A model generated the notes under the pieces. That model worked only from the letters and a program-made list of their open reading frames with translations. It had not been told where the DNA came from and did no database searches. Below are positions 34,333 through 44,568 of a stretch of 64,000 nt of DNA, one piece after another. Position 1 is the stretch's first letter. Each line of letters begins with the position of its first letter. The DNA is taken from assembly GCF_024810105.1 (NCBI RefSeq), contig NZ_JANUDX010000001.1:620001-684000 (forward strand), given 5' to 3'. Position numbers and translations under genes: made by a program. Source of the stretch: Stenotrophomonas sp. BIGb0135 (GTDB taxonomy: Bacteria > Pseudomonadota > Gammaproteobacteria > Xanthomonadales > Xanthomonadaceae).

Positions 34333-35418
34333 TCAGCCGTGGCGCTGCTGGAAGTCGGCCATGAAGGCGGCGAGCGCCTGCGCGCCTTCCACCGGCAGGG
34401 CGTTGTACAGCGAGGCACGGATGCCACCGACGGCGGCGTGGCCCTTCAGCGCGAGCAGGCCGGCGGCCTTGGACTCGCTGACGAACCGCGCGTTGAGGGT
34501 GTCATCGGGCAGGAAGAACGGTATGTTCATGCGCGAGCGCGCAGCCGGCACCACCTCATTGCGGTAGAAGCCGCCGGCGCCGTCGATGGCGCCGTAGACC
34601 AGCGCGGCCTTGGCGGCGTTGCGGCGGGCGAACTCCTCCACGCCGCCCTCGGCCAGCATCCACTGGAACACCAGCCCGGCCAGGTACCAGTTCCAGGTGG
34701 GCGGGGTGTTGAGCATGGAATCGCGGCCCACGTGCGAGCGGTAATCGAAGATGTCCGCGCGCGGCTGGCCGCTGCGCGCGAGCAGGTCGCGGCGCACGAT
34801 CACCACCGACACGCCGACCGGGCCGAGGTTCTTCTGCGCGCCGGCGTAGATCAGGCCGTATTTGCTCACATCCAGCGGCTCGCTGGCGATGGAGGAGCTG
34901 AAATCGGCGAACAACGGCACCTGGCCCACGTCCGGGGTGTCACGGAACTCGACGCCGTGGATGGTCTCGTTGGCGGTGATGTGCACGTAGGCGGCATCGG
35001 CCGAGAGCTGCCAGGTGTCGCGCGCGGGGATGTCGTGGAAGCCGTTGGCTTCGCTGCTGGCGGCGATGTGGACGTTGACGTAGGGCGTGACCTGCTTGAT
35101 CGCGGTCTTGCCCCAGTGCCCGGTGAGCACGTAATCCACGGTCTGGCCGGGCTGGGCGAAGTTGAGCGCGAGCAGGGCCTGCTGGGTGGTGGCGCCACCG
35201 GCCAGGAACAGCACGGCGTAGTCATCGGGAATGCCGATCAGGCGGCGCAGGTCGGCGTCGGCCTGGGCGGCGACGGCCATGAACTCCGGGCCACGGTGGC
35301 TCATTTCGACAATGGAGGCGCCCGCGCCGTTCCATTCCAACATCTCTTCCTGCGCCTTGCGCAGGACCGATTCCGGCAGGGTTGCAGGGCCGGCACTGAA
35401 ATTGAACGCGCGCGTCAT
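34333..35418 (-). CDS. serC: Phosphoserine aminotransferase
   Basis: A 361-aa PLP enzyme. It makes phosphoserine from 3-phosphohydroxypyruvate and also serves pyridoxal biosynthesis. It opens [20 protein letters not shown]. The PLP lysine is Lys196 in [12 protein letters not shown], and the substrate-binding SHRGPEF and C-terminal [11 protein letters not shown] are present. The ATG at 35418 matches the family start; an in-frame extension was dropped. First gene of a serC-pheA-aroA transcription unit. Confidence 0.97.
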   Translation of the reverse strand: MTRAFNFSAGPATLPESVLRKAQEEMLEWNGAGASIVEMSHRGPEFMAVAAQADADLRRLIGIPDDYAVLFLAGGATTQQALLALNFAQPGQTVDYVLTGHWGKTAIKQVTPYVNVHIAASSEANGFHDIPARDTWQLSADAAYVHITANETIHGVEFRDTPDVGQVPLFADFSSSIASEPLDVSKYGLIYAGAQKNLGPVGVSVVIVRRDLLARSGQPRADIFDYRSHVGRDSMLNTPPTWNWYLAGLVFQWMLAEGGVEEFARRNAAKAALVYGAIDGAGGFYRNEVVPAARSRMNIPFFLPDDTLNARFVSESKAAGLLALKGHAAVGGIRASLYNALPVEGAQALAAFMADFQQRHG

Positions 35419-35548
35419 GTCACACCTATGGGGCAAGACCCCTAGTATGCCGCAGCGCACCAGGCTTTAGGCCTTGCAGGACCGGGCGAATTTGGTTGCA
35501 AACGAATCTATCCGCAGCCCGGTGCTGCAGGCCGTTGGCCCGCCACAC

Positions 35549-35568
35549 GCCCCCCTGAGTCGGGGGGT
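35549..35568. terminator. GC-rich hairpin after the FHA gene
   Basis: CCCCCC-TGAGTC-GGGGGG, 11 bp beyond the stop of the minus-strand FHA gene. There is no T-run; a weak terminator or transcript-end structure. Confidence 0.45.
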
Positions 35569-35578
35569 GCGATGTCGC

Positions 35579-36409
35579 TTATCGCGCGCCGAACCAGAGC
35601 AGGCCGCTGATCACCGCCGCCAGCAGCAGCGCGCTGGCCAGCAGCCACGGCCAGCGGCGCACCCGCCTCGGCTTGACCGGTGCAGTGACCGGGGTGGGCA
35701 GGTCGAGCAGGTCGTCCTCGTCCTCGCTGACGATGCGCACGCGGCTGTCATGCGGCACTTCCAGCACGAAACGGTGCTGGGTGTCGAAGACCAGCTGGTC
35801 GCCCGCCTGCAGCCAGCAATGGCGTACGGCCACGCCGTTGACCCGGGTCGACTCGCCTACGCCGAGGTCGCGCAGCAGGACGCGGTCGCCGTGCAGCTCC
35901 AGGCGCGCGTGCTGGGCGGCGAAGGCCGGGTCGTCGATGACGATGTCGGCCTCGGGGCTGCTGCCCACCAGGCGCGGCCGGTCCAGGGTGAAGCTGCGGC
36001 CGTGGTGCTGACCGCCAAGCCCGCGCAGCAGGCGCTGCTCGTCGCTGCCGTCGTCGTTGCGCGCGGGCGCCTGAGCCAGCGCCTCGCACTCGCCCTGGAT
36101 GACCATCTCCACGCCGTCGGCGTACACCGCGTCGCCGGCGCGCAGCATGGCCATGCGCCGCACCGGGCGACCGTTGACGTGGATGCCGCGGATGCCATTG
36201 GCGACCTGCAGCCAGAGGCCACGGTCGTCCAGGCAGAACTGGGCCAGCAACAGGTTGCCGACCGCATCACTGCTGAGCCGGACGCTGCCCGAGGCGTGTC
36301 GCACGATGCGTTGCACCCCGGGCCGCAGGGGCTGGTCGGGGTGTTGGCGATGGGTGAAGTGAACTAGCAGGTTCTGCACGCGGCGCAAGCCTAGCAGGTT
36401 GGATGTCAT
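35579..36409 (-). CDS. FHA domain protein with C-terminal membrane anchor
   Basis: A 276-aa protein. The first half (about 15-130) looks like a divergent FHA fold (VRLSSDAVGNLLLAQ, GIHVNGRPVRRMAMLRAGD). The second (about 150-225) is a clearer FHA domain: LVGSSPEADIVIDDPAFAAQ, HARL, then STRVNGVAV and LQAGDQLVF. A single hydrophobic helix near 255-273 (PWLLASALLLAAVISGLLWF) ends the chain, so the FHA modules face the cytosol, tail-anchored. FHA binds phosphothreonine peptides; no kinase gene is nearby. The ATG at 36409 is chosen; the longer open frame to the right overlaps genuine + strand genes. Confidence 0.82.
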   Translation of the reverse strand: MTSNLLGLRRVQNLLVHFTHRQHPDQPLRPGVQRIVRHASGSVRLSSDAVGNLLLAQFCLDDRGLWLQVANGIRGIHVNGRPVRRMAMLRAGDAVYADGVEMVIQGECEALAQAPARNDDGSDEQRLLRGLGGQHHGRSFTLDRPRLVGSSPEADIVIDDPAFAAQHARLELHGDRVLLRDLGVGESTRVNGVAVRHCWLQAGDQLVFDTQHRFVLEVPHDSRVRIVSEDEDDLLDLPTPVTAPVKPRRVRRWPWLLASALLLAAVISGLLWFGAR

Positions 36410-36499
36410 CGAAGAAGAAGTGTGACGCAGACCTTGGAGTTGAGCGCGAGGATGCGCACAATGCACGCCCTTCCCGCAGCGGCCCGCCAGGAGCCCTCC

Positions 36500-36775
36500 A
36501 TGTCCAACATCGATATCCGCCACGCCCATGCCCTGCCCGCCGACGGCGCGCGCCAGGCGATCGAAGAGGTGGCGGCCAAGCTCTCCGAGCGCTTCGGCCT
36601 GCAGAGCAGCTGGGTCGGCGACGTGCTGAACTTCAACGGTTCCGGCGTGGACGGGGCCATCGAGCTGCAGCCGGGTGCGGTGCGGGTGACCGCCAAGCTG
36701 GGCTTCCTGCTGTCGGCGATGAAGGGCATGGTGGAAAGCGAGATCCAGCGCGTGCTGCAGGAAAAGCTCGGCTGA
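36500..36775 (+). CDS. Polyhydroxyalkanoic acid system family protein
   Basis: A 91-aa protein matching the small PHA-granule-region family: NIDIRHAHALPADGARQAIE, LSERFGLQSSWVGDVLNFNG, GVDGAIELQPGAVRVTAKLG, FLLSAMKGMVESEIQRVL. Family members are encoded with phasins, and their role is thought to be in granule regulation. The start follows GGAGCCCTCC. It precedes a phasin gene by 97 bp and is divergent from the FHA gene. Confidence 0.85.
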   Translation: MSNIDIRHAHALPADGARQAIEEVAAKLSERFGLQSSWVGDVLNFNGSGVDGAIELQPGAVRVTAKLGFLLSAMKGMVESEIQRVLQEKLG

Positions 36776-36872
36776 ACGGTGCCGCGGGCGCCGATCGCGC
36801 CGGCGCGCGCCATCACATCGCGCAAAGCTGGCGCTGATTAGCATCGGGGTGTCCACACACAGGATCCCCCCG

Positions 36873-37373
36873 ATGACCGCACACGACGACTTCGACGACC
36901 GCGATACCCGCAGCCCCGACGACAAGCCCTCGCTGCAGGAACAGGCCGAGCGCTTCTCGCGCAAGCTGACCGGCTCGGCCCAACAGGTGTGGCTGGCCGG
37001 GCTGGGCGCCTTCGGTCGCGCCCAGGCCGAGGGCAGCCGCGTCTTCGATACCCTGGTGCGCGAAGGCGAAACCATCGAGGCCCGCAACCGGGAACAGACC
37101 GGCGATGCACCGCGCTGGCGCGACAATGTCGAGGAACACCTCGGCGAGGCCCGCGAAAAGGCGGCCGGCACCTGGGACAAGGTGGAGAAGGCCTTCGACG
37201 AGCGGGTGCAGGGCGTGCTCAAGCGCCTGAACATCCCCACCGCCGAGGACGTGGCCGCACTCAACGCCCGGATCGATGCCCTCAACGCCCGGGTCAACCG
37301 CGCCGAAGCGCGCAATGCCTCGCCCAATGCGGACCCGGCCCCGGGCACGCACCAGGCCCCCGGCGGCGCCTGA
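36873..37373 (+). CDS. Phasin family protein (PhaF/PhaI-like)
   Basis: A 166-aa protein with an acidic lead, a phasin core (about 22-110: LTGSAQQVWLAGLGAFGRAQ, GSRVFDTLVREGE), and an amphipathic helix around DERVQGVLKRLNIPTAEDVA. A coiled-coil segment follows (LNARIDALNARVNRAEARN) and a Pro/Gly-rich tail. Phasins coat polyhydroxyalkanoate granules; the coiled coil mediates oligomerisation. It lacks the Lys/Ala-rich DNA-binding tail of PhaF. With the preceding small gene it makes a two-gene PHA-associated unit, although no PHA synthase is in the window. Confidence 0.88.
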   Translation: MTAHDDFDDRDTRSPDDKPSLQEQAERFSRKLTGSAQQVWLAGLGAFGRAQAEGSRVFDTLVREGETIEARNREQTGDAPRWRDNVEEHLGEAREKAAGTWDKVEKAFDERVQGVLKRLNIPTAEDVAALNARIDALNARVNRAEARNASPNADPAPGTHQAPGGA

Positions 37374-37438
37374 CCCGCCGCCCCCGCTCCATATCGATTG
37401 TTGCAAAGCAGCACAACTTTGTTGACAATCGAAATCGA

Positions 37439-37501
37439 CCCGCCAATCGCTGTTGCGCCGTTTGTTCCCTCCCCTCACGGCTATGGATTGGCGGGTTTTT
37501 T
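37439..37501 (+). terminator. Terminator after the phasin gene
   Basis: CCCGCCAATC and GATTGGCGGG pair perfectly over 10 bp across a 37-nt loop and are followed by TTTTTT. The long loop is unusual but the T-run is convincing. Confidence 0.75.
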
Positions 37502-37642
37502 GTGTCCGCTCGCCGGCAAAGTGAGACATCCGTCACCGGCTGCGATGACAGCCCGGCTGCAACTGCCGTGATGCGGCCCCGCAGACGCCCACAAGCGCAT
37601 ATAAACTGTCACTTGCACCCTCGCGTTCAACCCTAGCGCCTC

Positions 37643-38671
37643 ATGTTCTCCTGGATTCTCGCTTTACTGTTGGCCCTCATCGTCTGGACGCTCTGCGCCG
37701 CCTGGTTCTGGCTGGTCAAGCGCCGCCGCAAGGAGACCCGGCTGGGTCTGAACGCCCTGGCGGGCATGCACTGGCGCGACTTCTCCGAGATCGTGCGGCG
37801 CGCCATGCGCGAACAACGCGGGCTGCAGGACGTGCCCGGCGAGGTGGACGACAGCCGCGAGCCGCGCAGCGATTTCCTGATGCACGATGACCAGCACCGC
37901 TGGCTGGTGTCGTGCAAGCATGGCCGCGCCTACCGGATCGGTACGGCGGCAGTGAACGAACTGGGCGCGGCCGCGCGCCTGGCCGGGGCCCGCGGCGGCA
38001 TCCTGATCACCGAGGGCATGGTCGAGCGCGATGGCCGCGTGGCCGCCGAGAAGCAAGGCGTGGAGGTGCTCGACGGCCACATGCTGTGGCCCCTGCTGCA
38101 GCCTTACCTGCCCGGCGACATGGAAGCGCGGGTCAAGAACGCCGCCCGCCGCGAGGCCATCCGCCGCATCTCGATCGCCGCACTGGGCTCGCTGACGCTG
38201 GGCCTGCTGGTGGGCATGGGCTACCTGACCTCGCGCTTGGAACGCCAGCCGCCCGCCGCCCCGGCTGTCGAGGCGAACACCCCCGCGCCGCCGGACACGG
38301 CCCCCGCTCCCGTGGCAGCGACCGAACCGGCCACGGCCGCGCCGGTGGCAGCGGTCGCCACGCCGGCCACCGCGCCGACGCGCCCTGCCCCGGGCATTCT
38401 GGGCGATGAGCCCGATCCGGACCCGGCCACGCTGGCGCGCTATCAGAAGGAACTTACCCGCACCCTGGCCACCCAGCCCGGCGTGGTGAGCGCGTTCTGG
38501 CTGACCCGGCAGACCCTGGCGGTGAACCGCAGCGACGAGATCGACACGATCTGGCCGCGGGTCTGCACCGAGGTGAAGCGCTATCCGGCGCTGCGCACGG
38601 TGCGCATCCAGCTCAATCCGCGCCCGGGCGTGGACGAGCCGGTGCGTTGGCGGCAGTGCGCGACGCTGTGA
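37643..38671 (+). CDS. Membrane-anchored Mrr-like restriction endonuclease domain protein
   Basis: A 342-aa protein with a membrane helix at 4-25. A restriction-endonuclease-like (Mrr_cat) domain covers about 38-160, with GMHWRDFSEIVRRAM, the metal Asp in SDFLMHD (Asp77), and WLVSCKHGRAY (Lys92), then GGILITEG. A second helix lies at 177-197, followed by a Pro/Ala/Thr-rich periplasmic stretch and a C-terminal domain (about 265-342). The active-site pattern D-x(n)-SCK is complete, so nuclease activity is possible. Placement between two membrane helices is odd for a DNA restriction enzyme and suggests a role at the membrane. No methylase is nearby. Confidence 0.8.
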   Translation: MFSWILALLLALIVWTLCAAWFWLVKRRRKETRLGLNALAGMHWRDFSEIVRRAMREQRGLQDVPGEVDDSREPRSDFLMHDDQHRWLVSCKHGRAYRIGTAAVNELGAAARLAGARGGILITEGMVERDGRVAAEKQGVEVLDGHMLWPLLQPYLPGDMEARVKNAARREAIRRISIAALGSLTLGLLVGMGYLTSRLERQPPAAPAVEANTPAPPDTAPAPVAATEPATAAPVAAVATPATAPTRPAPGILGDEPDPDPATLARYQKELTRTLATQPGVVSAFWLTRQTLAVNRSDEIDTIWPRVCTEVKRYPALRTVRIQLNPRPGVDEPVRWRQCATL

Positions 38672-38681
38672 TCGTTGGCGG

Positions 38682-38706
38682 GTAGCGCAGCCGGCCCAAG
38701 GCCGGC
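38682..38706. repeat. Single SMAG-like REP
   Basis: GTAGCGCAGCCGGCC-CAA-GGCCGGC: GTAG head with a perfect 7-bp GC stem, lying between the convergent nuclease-like gene and hutC. Confidence 0.65.
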
Positions 38707-38738
38707 ACCGCCCGGATTGAGGCGGCCGACGGCCGGTT

Positions 38739-39467
38739 TTAGCGCGCGCCGGGGGCGAACCTGGCGACCAGGTCCCAGGCATCGCCCAGGAACATCTGGC
38801 GCACGCAGGTGATCGGCTGCTCGCCGCGCCAGGTGAGGCGGTCGATCACCAGGCAGGCGGTGCCGGGCTTCACCTCCAGCAGGGCGGCGGCGGCGTCATC
38901 GGCGCCCCAGGCACTGATGCGGTGCTGGGCGCGCGTCCACGAGACGTTCTGCAACAGCCAACTGCCCGGCGCGGTGGTGTCGAAATCCACCTCCAGCACC
39001 TCCGGCACGCCGACCGGGCTGATCAGCCGGTGCTCCAGCGCGAACGGGCGGCCATCGGCGCGATGCAGGCAGCGGATCGCCAGCAGCTTCTCGCCCCCGG
39101 ACAGCGCCATTTCGTCCTCGGCCTGCGCACGCGGGCGCCGGTAGGCGCGCTCCAGCAACTGGTAACCGTAGGTGTGCCCGCGCGCGCCGACTGCCATGGC
39201 GATGTCGGGGATTTCCAGCGCCACCTGCTCCAGGTGCGGCGGCTGCCGGGCCACGAACGAGCCCGCGCGGCGGCGGCGCTCGATCATCCCGCTCTCGGCC
39301 AGTGCGGTCAGCACCTTGTTCACGGTCATCCGCGAACAGCCGTACTGCTCCATCAGTTCGTGCTCGTACGGGATCCGGAACCCGGGCGGCCACTGCCCGC
39401 TGAGGATGCGGCTTTCCAGGTCGGCGCGGATGCGCTGGTTGAGGGTTTCTGCTTTCTTGCCCGTCAC
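38739..39467 (-). CDS. hutC: Histidine utilization repressor
   Basis: A 242-aa GntR/HutC-family repressor. The winged HTH covers about 10-75 ([54 protein letters not shown]), and the UTRA ligand domain about 95-238, which binds urocanate. The GTG at 39467 has AGGA eight bases upstream; a GTG at 39497 directly after the hutF stop is an alternative that adds ten residues. It is co-transcribed with hutF and divergent from the hutIHGU arm. Confidence 0.95.
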   Translation of the reverse strand: MTGKKAETLNQRIRADLESRILSGQWPPGFRIPYEHELMEQYGCSRMTVNKVLTALAESGMIERRRRAGSFVARQPPHLEQVALEIPDIAMAVGARGHTYGYQLLERAYRRPRAQAEDEMALSGGEKLLAIRCLHRADGRPFALEHRLISPVGVPEVLEVDFDTTAPGSWLLQNVSWTRAQHRISAWGADDAAAALLEVKPGTACLVIDRLTWRGEQPITCVRQMFLGDAWDLVARFAPGAR

Positions 39468-39497
39468 TCGGGAGTCCTGGATGGGTGCGACCGGCAC

Positions 39498-40889
39498 TCA
39501 GCCGGCCGACAACAACGTGCGCAATGCGTGGGCGAAACGGGCGGCCACCGCGTCACGCTGCAGGTGACGGCCCTGATGGACCAGCTGGCGCCCCTGGCGC
39601 CACACCGAACGCACTGCACCATTACGTGCGGCGAACACCCAGCTGTCAAGCAAGGCATCGCCGTCGCGGGCGATCAGCGCCGGATGGCCGGGATCCAGCT
39701 CGACCACGTCAGCTGGCGCGCCCACCTGCAACCCGGTGGCCACGCCCAGCGCCTGGCCGGCGCCATGCAGCGACTGTTCGAACAACCAGCGGCCGCTGGA
39801 CTGGCCGGTGCCCGGGGCCAGCACGTTGCGCCCGCGCAACTGCAGGCGCTGCCCGTACTCGAGCAGGCGCAGCTCTTCGGCCGCGTCGATGAGCACGTTG
39901 GAATCGGAGCCCACGCCGAAGCGGCCACCGGCCCGCGCGAAGGCCTGCATCGGGAACAGCCCGTCGCCCAGGTTGGCCTCGGTGATCGGGCAGAGCCCGA
40001 CCACGGCCTGGCTGGCCAGGATGCGCTGCACCTCGTCGTCATCCACGTGGGTGGCATGCACCAGGCACCACCGCTCGTCGACGGCAGCGTGCTCGTACAA
40101 CCAGCGCACCGGACGCAGGCCGCTCCAGGCCACGCAGGCGTCCACTTCACGGGTCTGTTCGGCGATATGGATGTGGACCGGGCCGGTGGTGAGCGGCAGC
40201 AGGGCGGCCAGCTCGCCACCGGTAACCGCCCGCAGGCTGTGCGGGGCGATGCCGAGCACCGCGTCATCAATGCCTGCCAGTGCGCGGGAGCAGCCCTGCA
40301 GCAGGTCGGCAAAGCCATCCACGTCGTGGATGAGGCGGCGCTGGGCCGGGTTGGGCGGCGCACCGCCGAAATCGGCATGCGCGTAGAACACCGGCAGCAG
40401 CGTGAGGCCGATGCCGCTGCCGTGCGCGGCGGCGGCGAGGCGCTCGGCCATCTCGGCCCGGTTGGCATAGGGCGCGCCGTCCGGCGCGTGGTGCAGGTAG
40501 TGGAACTCGCCGACCCGGGTGAACCCGGATTCGAGCATCTCCACGTAGGCCTGCTCGGCGATGGCCTGCACCGCCTCGGGCTGCAGGTGGGCCAGGAACC
40601 GGTACATCAGCTCGCGCCAGCTCCAGAAGCTGTCGCCGCTGTTGCCGCCGATCTCGGTGAGCCCGGCCATGCCGCGCTGGAAGGCGTGGCTGTGCAGGTT
40701 GCCCAGGCCCGGCAGGGCGATGGCGAGCGCGGTGTCGCCAGGCTGCGCGGCAACACCCGCGGTCACCTCGCTGAGCGTGCCGCCGGCGCAGCTGATGCGC
40801 ACATCGCGGGCCCAGCCCTGCGGCAACAGCGCATGGGCGGCGTGGAAAACAAGCGGCGGATTGGCCGAAGCGGCGGGGCTGGCTGGCAT
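39498..40889 (-). CDS. hutF: Formimidoylglutamate deiminase
   Basis: A 463-aa amidohydrolase that deiminates N-formimino-L-glutamate to N-formyl-L-glutamate, the step that defines the five-step histidine pathway. Metal ligands are visible: [13 protein letters not shown] (HxH), [14 protein letters not shown] (His), HATHVDD (His) and GSDSNVLID (Asp). The N-terminal beta domain opens [18 protein letters not shown]. The ATG at 40889 is preferred over the adjoining GTG. Its product feeds HutG, which is encoded in the divergent arm. Confidence 0.96.
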   Translation of the reverse strand: MPASPAASANPPLVFHAAHALLPQGWARDVRISCAGGTLSEVTAGVAAQPGDTALAIALPGLGNLHSHAFQRGMAGLTEIGGNSGDSFWSWRELMYRFLAHLQPEAVQAIAEQAYVEMLESGFTRVGEFHYLHHAPDGAPYANRAEMAERLAAAAHGSGIGLTLLPVFYAHADFGGAPPNPAQRRLIHDVDGFADLLQGCSRALAGIDDAVLGIAPHSLRAVTGGELAALLPLTTGPVHIHIAEQTREVDACVAWSGLRPVRWLYEHAAVDERWCLVHATHVDDDEVQRILASQAVVGLCPITEANLGDGLFPMQAFARAGGRFGVGSDSNVLIDAAEELRLLEYGQRLQLRGRNVLAPGTGQSSGRWLFEQSLHGAGQALGVATGLQVGAPADVVELDPGHPALIARDGDALLDSWVFAARNGAVRSVWRQGRQLVHQGRHLQRDAVAARFAHALRTLLSAG

Positions 40890-40920
40890 CACTGGACATC
40901 CCGGAAGTGGCGCCTATATT

Positions 40921-40934
40921 GTATAGACATATAC
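40921..40934. promoter_or_regulatory. Candidate HutC operator
   Basis: GTATA-GACA-TATAC, a perfect 5-bp inverted repeat with AT-rich flanks (TATATT to the left). It lies 32 bp from the hutF start and 19 bp from the hutI start, so a single bound repressor could shut both arms. HutC sites in other gammaproteobacteria are AT-rich TGTATA-type palindromes, consistent with this. Confidence 0.7.
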
Positions 40935-40952
40935 GCCGACGTGGTTGCTGCC

Positions 40953-42152
40953 ATGCACTGTGACACCCTCTGGTACCACGCCCACCTGATCACCGTCGAT
41001 GGCCCCGGCCTGGGCCTGATCGAGAACGGCGTGCTTGCCGCGACCGATGGCCGCATCGTGCACGTGGGCGCGGCCGGTTCCGAGGCGCACCTGCAACCGG
41101 CCCGGCGCATCGATTGCGGTGGGCGCTGGATCAGCCCGGGCCTGGTCGACTGCCACACCCACCTGGTCTATGCCGGCAACCGCGCCGGCGAGTTCGAGCA
41201 GCGCCTGCAGGGGGTGAGCTACGCCGACATCGCCCGTGCCGGCGGCGGCATCGTCTCCACGGTGCGGGCCACGCGCGCGGCCAGTGAAGCCGACTTGATC
41301 GCGGCCAGCCTGCCGCGCCTGGACGCGATGCTCGCCGAGGGCATCACCACCCTGGAAATCAAATCCGGCTACGGCCTGAGCCTGGAGGATGAAACCAAGC
41401 AGTTGCGCGTGGCGCGTGAACTGGGCCGGCTGCGTGCGGTGGAGATCGTGCCGACCTTCCTGGGTGCGCACGCGATTCCGCCCGGCCGCCAGGCACAGGA
41501 CTACATCGACGAGGTCTGCAACGTGATGATCCCGGCGGTGGCCGCGCAGGGCCTGGCCGAGGCCGTGGACGTGTTCTGCGAGAACATCGCCTTCAGCGCG
41601 GTGCAGGCCGAGCAGGTGTTCGTGGCGGCACGCCGGCACGGCCTGGCGATCAAGATCCACGCCGAGCAGCTGAGCAACCAGCATGGCGCGGCGCTGGCTG
41701 CACGCCACGGCGCGCTGTCGGCCGACCATGTCGAACACCTCGATGCCGATGGCATCGCGGCGATGGCGGCCGCCGGCACGGTGGCGGTGCTGCTGCCGGG
41801 CGCCTTCTATTTCACCCGCGACACCACCCTGCCCCCGATCGCCGCCCTGCGCGCGGCCGGGGTGCCACTGGCCCTGGCCACCGATTCCAACCCGGGCACC
41901 TCGCCACTGACCAGCCCGCTGCTGGCGATGAACATGGCTGCCACCCTGTTCCGCATGACGGTGGACGAATGCATCGCCGGTTTCACCCGCGAAGCGGCGC
42001 GCGCGCTGGGCCGCCACGACCGCGTGGGCCGGCTGGCGACCGGCCTGGATTGCAACCTGGCCCTGTGGGACATCGAGGCGCCTGCCGACCTGGTGTACCG
42101 CATGGGCTTGAACCCCCTGCACGCGCGCGTGATGCGCGGCGTTTCCGTCTGA
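40953..42152 (+). CDS. hutI: Imidazolonepropionase
   Basis: A 399-aa metal-dependent amidohydrolase that opens imidazolone-5-propionate to formimino-glutamate (third step). Motifs are [17 protein letters not shown] (HxH), [26 protein letters not shown] (His), ADHVEHL (His) and [10 protein letters not shown] (Asp). The ATG at 40953 fits the family start. First gene of the rightward arm, 23 bp before hutH. Confidence 0.97.
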   Translation: MHCDTLWYHAHLITVDGPGLGLIENGVLAATDGRIVHVGAAGSEAHLQPARRIDCGGRWISPGLVDCHTHLVYAGNRAGEFEQRLQGVSYADIARAGGGIVSTVRATRAASEADLIAASLPRLDAMLAEGITTLEIKSGYGLSLEDETKQLRVARELGRLRAVEIVPTFLGAHAIPPGRQAQDYIDEVCNVMIPAVAAQGLAEAVDVFCENIAFSAVQAEQVFVAARRHGLAIKIHAEQLSNQHGAALAARHGALSADHVEHLDADGIAAMAAAGTVAVLLPGAFYFTRDTTLPPIAALRAAGVPLALATDSNPGTSPLTSPLLAMNMAATLFRMTVDECIAGFTREAARALGRHDRVGRLATGLDCNLALWDIEAPADLVYRMGLNPLHARVMRGVSV

Positions 42153-42175
42153 TCTTTGTGATGTCTGGAGATTCC

Positions 42176-43717
42176 ATGAGCACTACCCTGACCCTGCAGC
42201 CCGGCGCGGTGACGCTGGCGCACTGGCGCGCCATCTACGACGGCGCCCGCGTGCGCCTGGACCCGGCCTCGGCCGCCGCCGTGCTGCGCAGCGCGCAGAC
42301 CGTGGCCGACATCGTGGCCAGGGGCGCACCGGTGTATGGCATCAACACCGGCTTCGGCAAGCTGGCCAGCGTGCGCATCGAGCGCGACGACCTGGAAACC
42401 CTGCAGCGCAATATCGTGCTGTCGCATGCCGCGGGCGTGGGCGAGCCGATGCCGGCCCCGGTGGTGCGGCTGATGATGGCCCTCAAGCTGACCAGCCTCG
42501 CCCAGGGGGCGTCGGGCATCCGCCCGCAGACGCTGGCGCTGCTGGAAGCCTTCCTGCAGCACGACATCGTGCCGGTGATTCCCTGCCAGGGCTCGGTGGG
42601 CGCCTCCGGTGATCTGGCCCCGCTGTCGCACCTGGCCAGCGTCATGATCGGCGTGGGCGAAGCGTTCTCGAACGGTGAGCGCCTGCCCGCCGCCGAAGCG
42701 CTGGCGCGGCTCGGCCTGACTCCGCTGGTGCTGGGCGCCAAGGAGGGCCTAGCCCTGCTCAACGGCACCCAGTACTCCACCGCCTACGCGCTGGCGGGGC
42801 TGTTCGAGATCACCACCGTGTTCCAGGCCGCGCTGGTGACCGGCGCGCTGTCGGTGGAAGCGGCCAAGGGCTCGGACACCCCGTTCGATCCGCGCATCCA
42901 CAGCATCCGCGGCCAGCGTGGCCAGATCGCCACTGCGGCTACGCTGCGCGCACTGATGCAGGGCTCGGCCATCCGTGAGTCGCACCGCGACAACGACGTG
43001 CGCGTGCAGGACCCGTACTGCCTGCGCTGCCAGCCGCAGGTGATGGGCGCGGCGTTCGATGTCATGCGCCAGGCCGCCACCACGCTGGCGATCGAGGCCA
43101 ATGGCGTGTCCGACAACCCGCTGGTGTTCACCGACACCAACGAGGCGCTGAGCGGCGGCAACTTCCACGCCGAGCCGGTGGCCTTCGCCGCGGACATGCT
43201 GGCCATGGCGGTGTGCGAGATCGGCTCGATCAGCGAGCGTCGCACCGCGATGCTGGTCGACCCGGCCCTGTCCGGCTTGCCCGCCTTCCTTACCCCGAAG
43301 CCCGGCCTCAACTCCGGCTTCATGATCCCGCAGGTGACCGCCGCCGCGCTGGTCTCGGAGAACAAGCAGCGCGCCTACCCGGCCAGCGTCGATTCGATCC
43401 CGACCTCGGCCAACCAGGAAGACCACGTGTCGATGGCCGCGCACGGTGCGCGCCGCCTGCTGGCGATGGCCGAGAACGCGGCCAACGTGGTGGGCATCGA
43501 GCTGCTGGCTGCCGCGCAGGGCTGCGATTTCCACGCCCCGCTGCGCTCCAGCGACGCCCTGGAAGGCGTCCGCGCACGCCTGCGCGCGCAGGTGCCGACG
43601 CTGCAGGACGACCGCTATTTCCACCCGGACATGGTGGCCGCCACCACGCTGGTGCGCAGCGGCGCGTTGGCCGAGGGCCTGGCCGACGTGCTGCCGCAGG
43701 TGGAGCCACTGGCATGA
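42176..43717 (+). CDS. hutH: Histidine ammonia-lyase
   Basis: A 513-aa enzyme that deaminates histidine to urocanate (first step). The MIO cofactor forms from Ala143-Ser144-Gly145 in [14 protein letters not shown]. Tyr54 in [11 protein letters not shown] and the LLNGTQ, SDNPLVF and NQEDHVSM blocks complete the active site. Length is normal. The ribosome site is TCTGGAGATTCC. The stop overlaps the hutG start by ATGA. Confidence 0.98.
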   Translation: MSTTLTLQPGAVTLAHWRAIYDGARVRLDPASAAAVLRSAQTVADIVARGAPVYGINTGFGKLASVRIERDDLETLQRNIVLSHAAGVGEPMPAPVVRLMMALKLTSLAQGASGIRPQTLALLEAFLQHDIVPVIPCQGSVGASGDLAPLSHLASVMIGVGEAFSNGERLPAAEALARLGLTPLVLGAKEGLALLNGTQYSTAYALAGLFEITTVFQAALVTGALSVEAAKGSDTPFDPRIHSIRGQRGQIATAATLRALMQGSAIRESHRDNDVRVQDPYCLRCQPQVMGAAFDVMRQAATTLAIEANGVSDNPLVFTDTNEALSGGNFHAEPVAFAADMLAMAVCEIGSISERRTAMLVDPALSGLPAFLTPKPGLNSGFMIPQVTAAALVSENKQRAYPASVDSIPTSANQEDHVSMAAHGARRLLAMAENAANVVGIELLAAAQGCDFHAPLRSSDALEGVRARLRAQVPTLQDDRYFHPDMVAATTLVRSGALAEGLADVLPQVEPLA

Positions 43718-44568
43718 CCACCCACCCGGACTGGCTGCAGGTGCATGAAGGCGATGCGCCGCTGGTGGTCAGCTTCCCGCACACCGGCAGCGAGCTGCCG
43801 CACGACCTGATCGACCGCTACCACTCCCCGTGGCTGGCCCGCCGCGACGCCGACTGGTGGGTGCACGAGCTGTACGACTTCGCGCGGGGCATGGGCGCGA
43901 CCACGGTGCGCTCGGCGATCTCGCGCTCGGTGATCGACCTCAACCGCGATCCCAGCGGCGTGTCGCTGTACCCGGGCCAGAACACCACCGGCCTGTGCCC
44001 GCTGACCACCTTCGACAACCAGCCGCTGTACCACGCGGGCATGGAACCGGACGACGCGGAAATCGCGCGCCGCCGCGACACCTATTTCGCGCCGTACCAC
44101 GATGCGCTGGCTGCGCAGATCGCGCGGCTGCGCCAGCGCCACGGCACGGTGGTGGTGTACGACGCGCACTCGATCCGCTCGCACATCCCGCACCTGTTCG
44201 AGGGCGAACTGCCGCAGTTCAACCTCGGCACCGCCGGCCCGTCGGGCACGGTGGACACCGCCTGCGACAACGCGCTCAGCGATGTGGTGGAAAACCTGTG
44301 CCGGATCAGCGGCCTGTCGCACGTGCGCAACGGCCGCTTCAAGGGCGGCTGGATTACCCGCCATTACAGCGACATCCCCGGCGGCGTGCACAGCCTGCAG
44401 ATGGAACTGGCCTGCCGCGGCTACATGCACGAGCCGCTGCCCGACCAGGTGGACGAGCACAGCTGGCCCACCCCGCTCGACCCCGACCACGCCGCACCGC
44501 TGCGCCACACCCTGGCGCAGGTGCTCAACGCCTGCCTTGCATTTGCTACGAACCGGAGCGCCGCATGA
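43714..44568 (+). CDS. hutG: N-formylglutamate deformylase
   Basis: A 284-aa FGase-family metallohydrolase that splits N-formyl-glutamate to glutamate and formate (last step of this pathway variant). Family blocks visible are [43 protein letters not shown] (metal region), [14 protein letters not shown] and [15 protein letters not shown]. Overlaps hutH and hutU by ATGA on both sides, so expression is translationally coupled. The FGase type (not the agmatinase-like HutG) agrees with the presence of hutF. Confidence 0.97.
   Translation: MTTHPDWLQVHEGDAPLVVSFPHTGSELPHDLIDRYHSPWLARRDADWWVHELYDFARGMGATTVRSAISRSVIDLNRDPSGVSLYPGQNTTGLCPLTTFDNQPLYHAGMEPDDAEIARRRDTYFAPYHDALAAQIARLRQRHGTVVVYDAHSIRSHIPHLFEGELPQFNLGTAGPSGTVDTACDNALSDVVENLCRISGLSHVRNGRFKGGWITRHYSDIPGGVHSLQMELACRGYMHEPLPDQVDEHSWPTPLDPDHAAPLRHTLAQVLNACLAFATNRSAA

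Noticed and set aside
36410..37414. N-terminal extension making the FHA protein 611 aa
   Set aside because: The extension is antisense to the PHA-region and phasin genes, which have clear families; the ATG at 36409 gives a sensible protein.
38922..40952. N-terminal extension of HutI to 1076 aa
   Set aside because: It is antisense to hutC and hutF; HutI starts at 40953 with family-like length.
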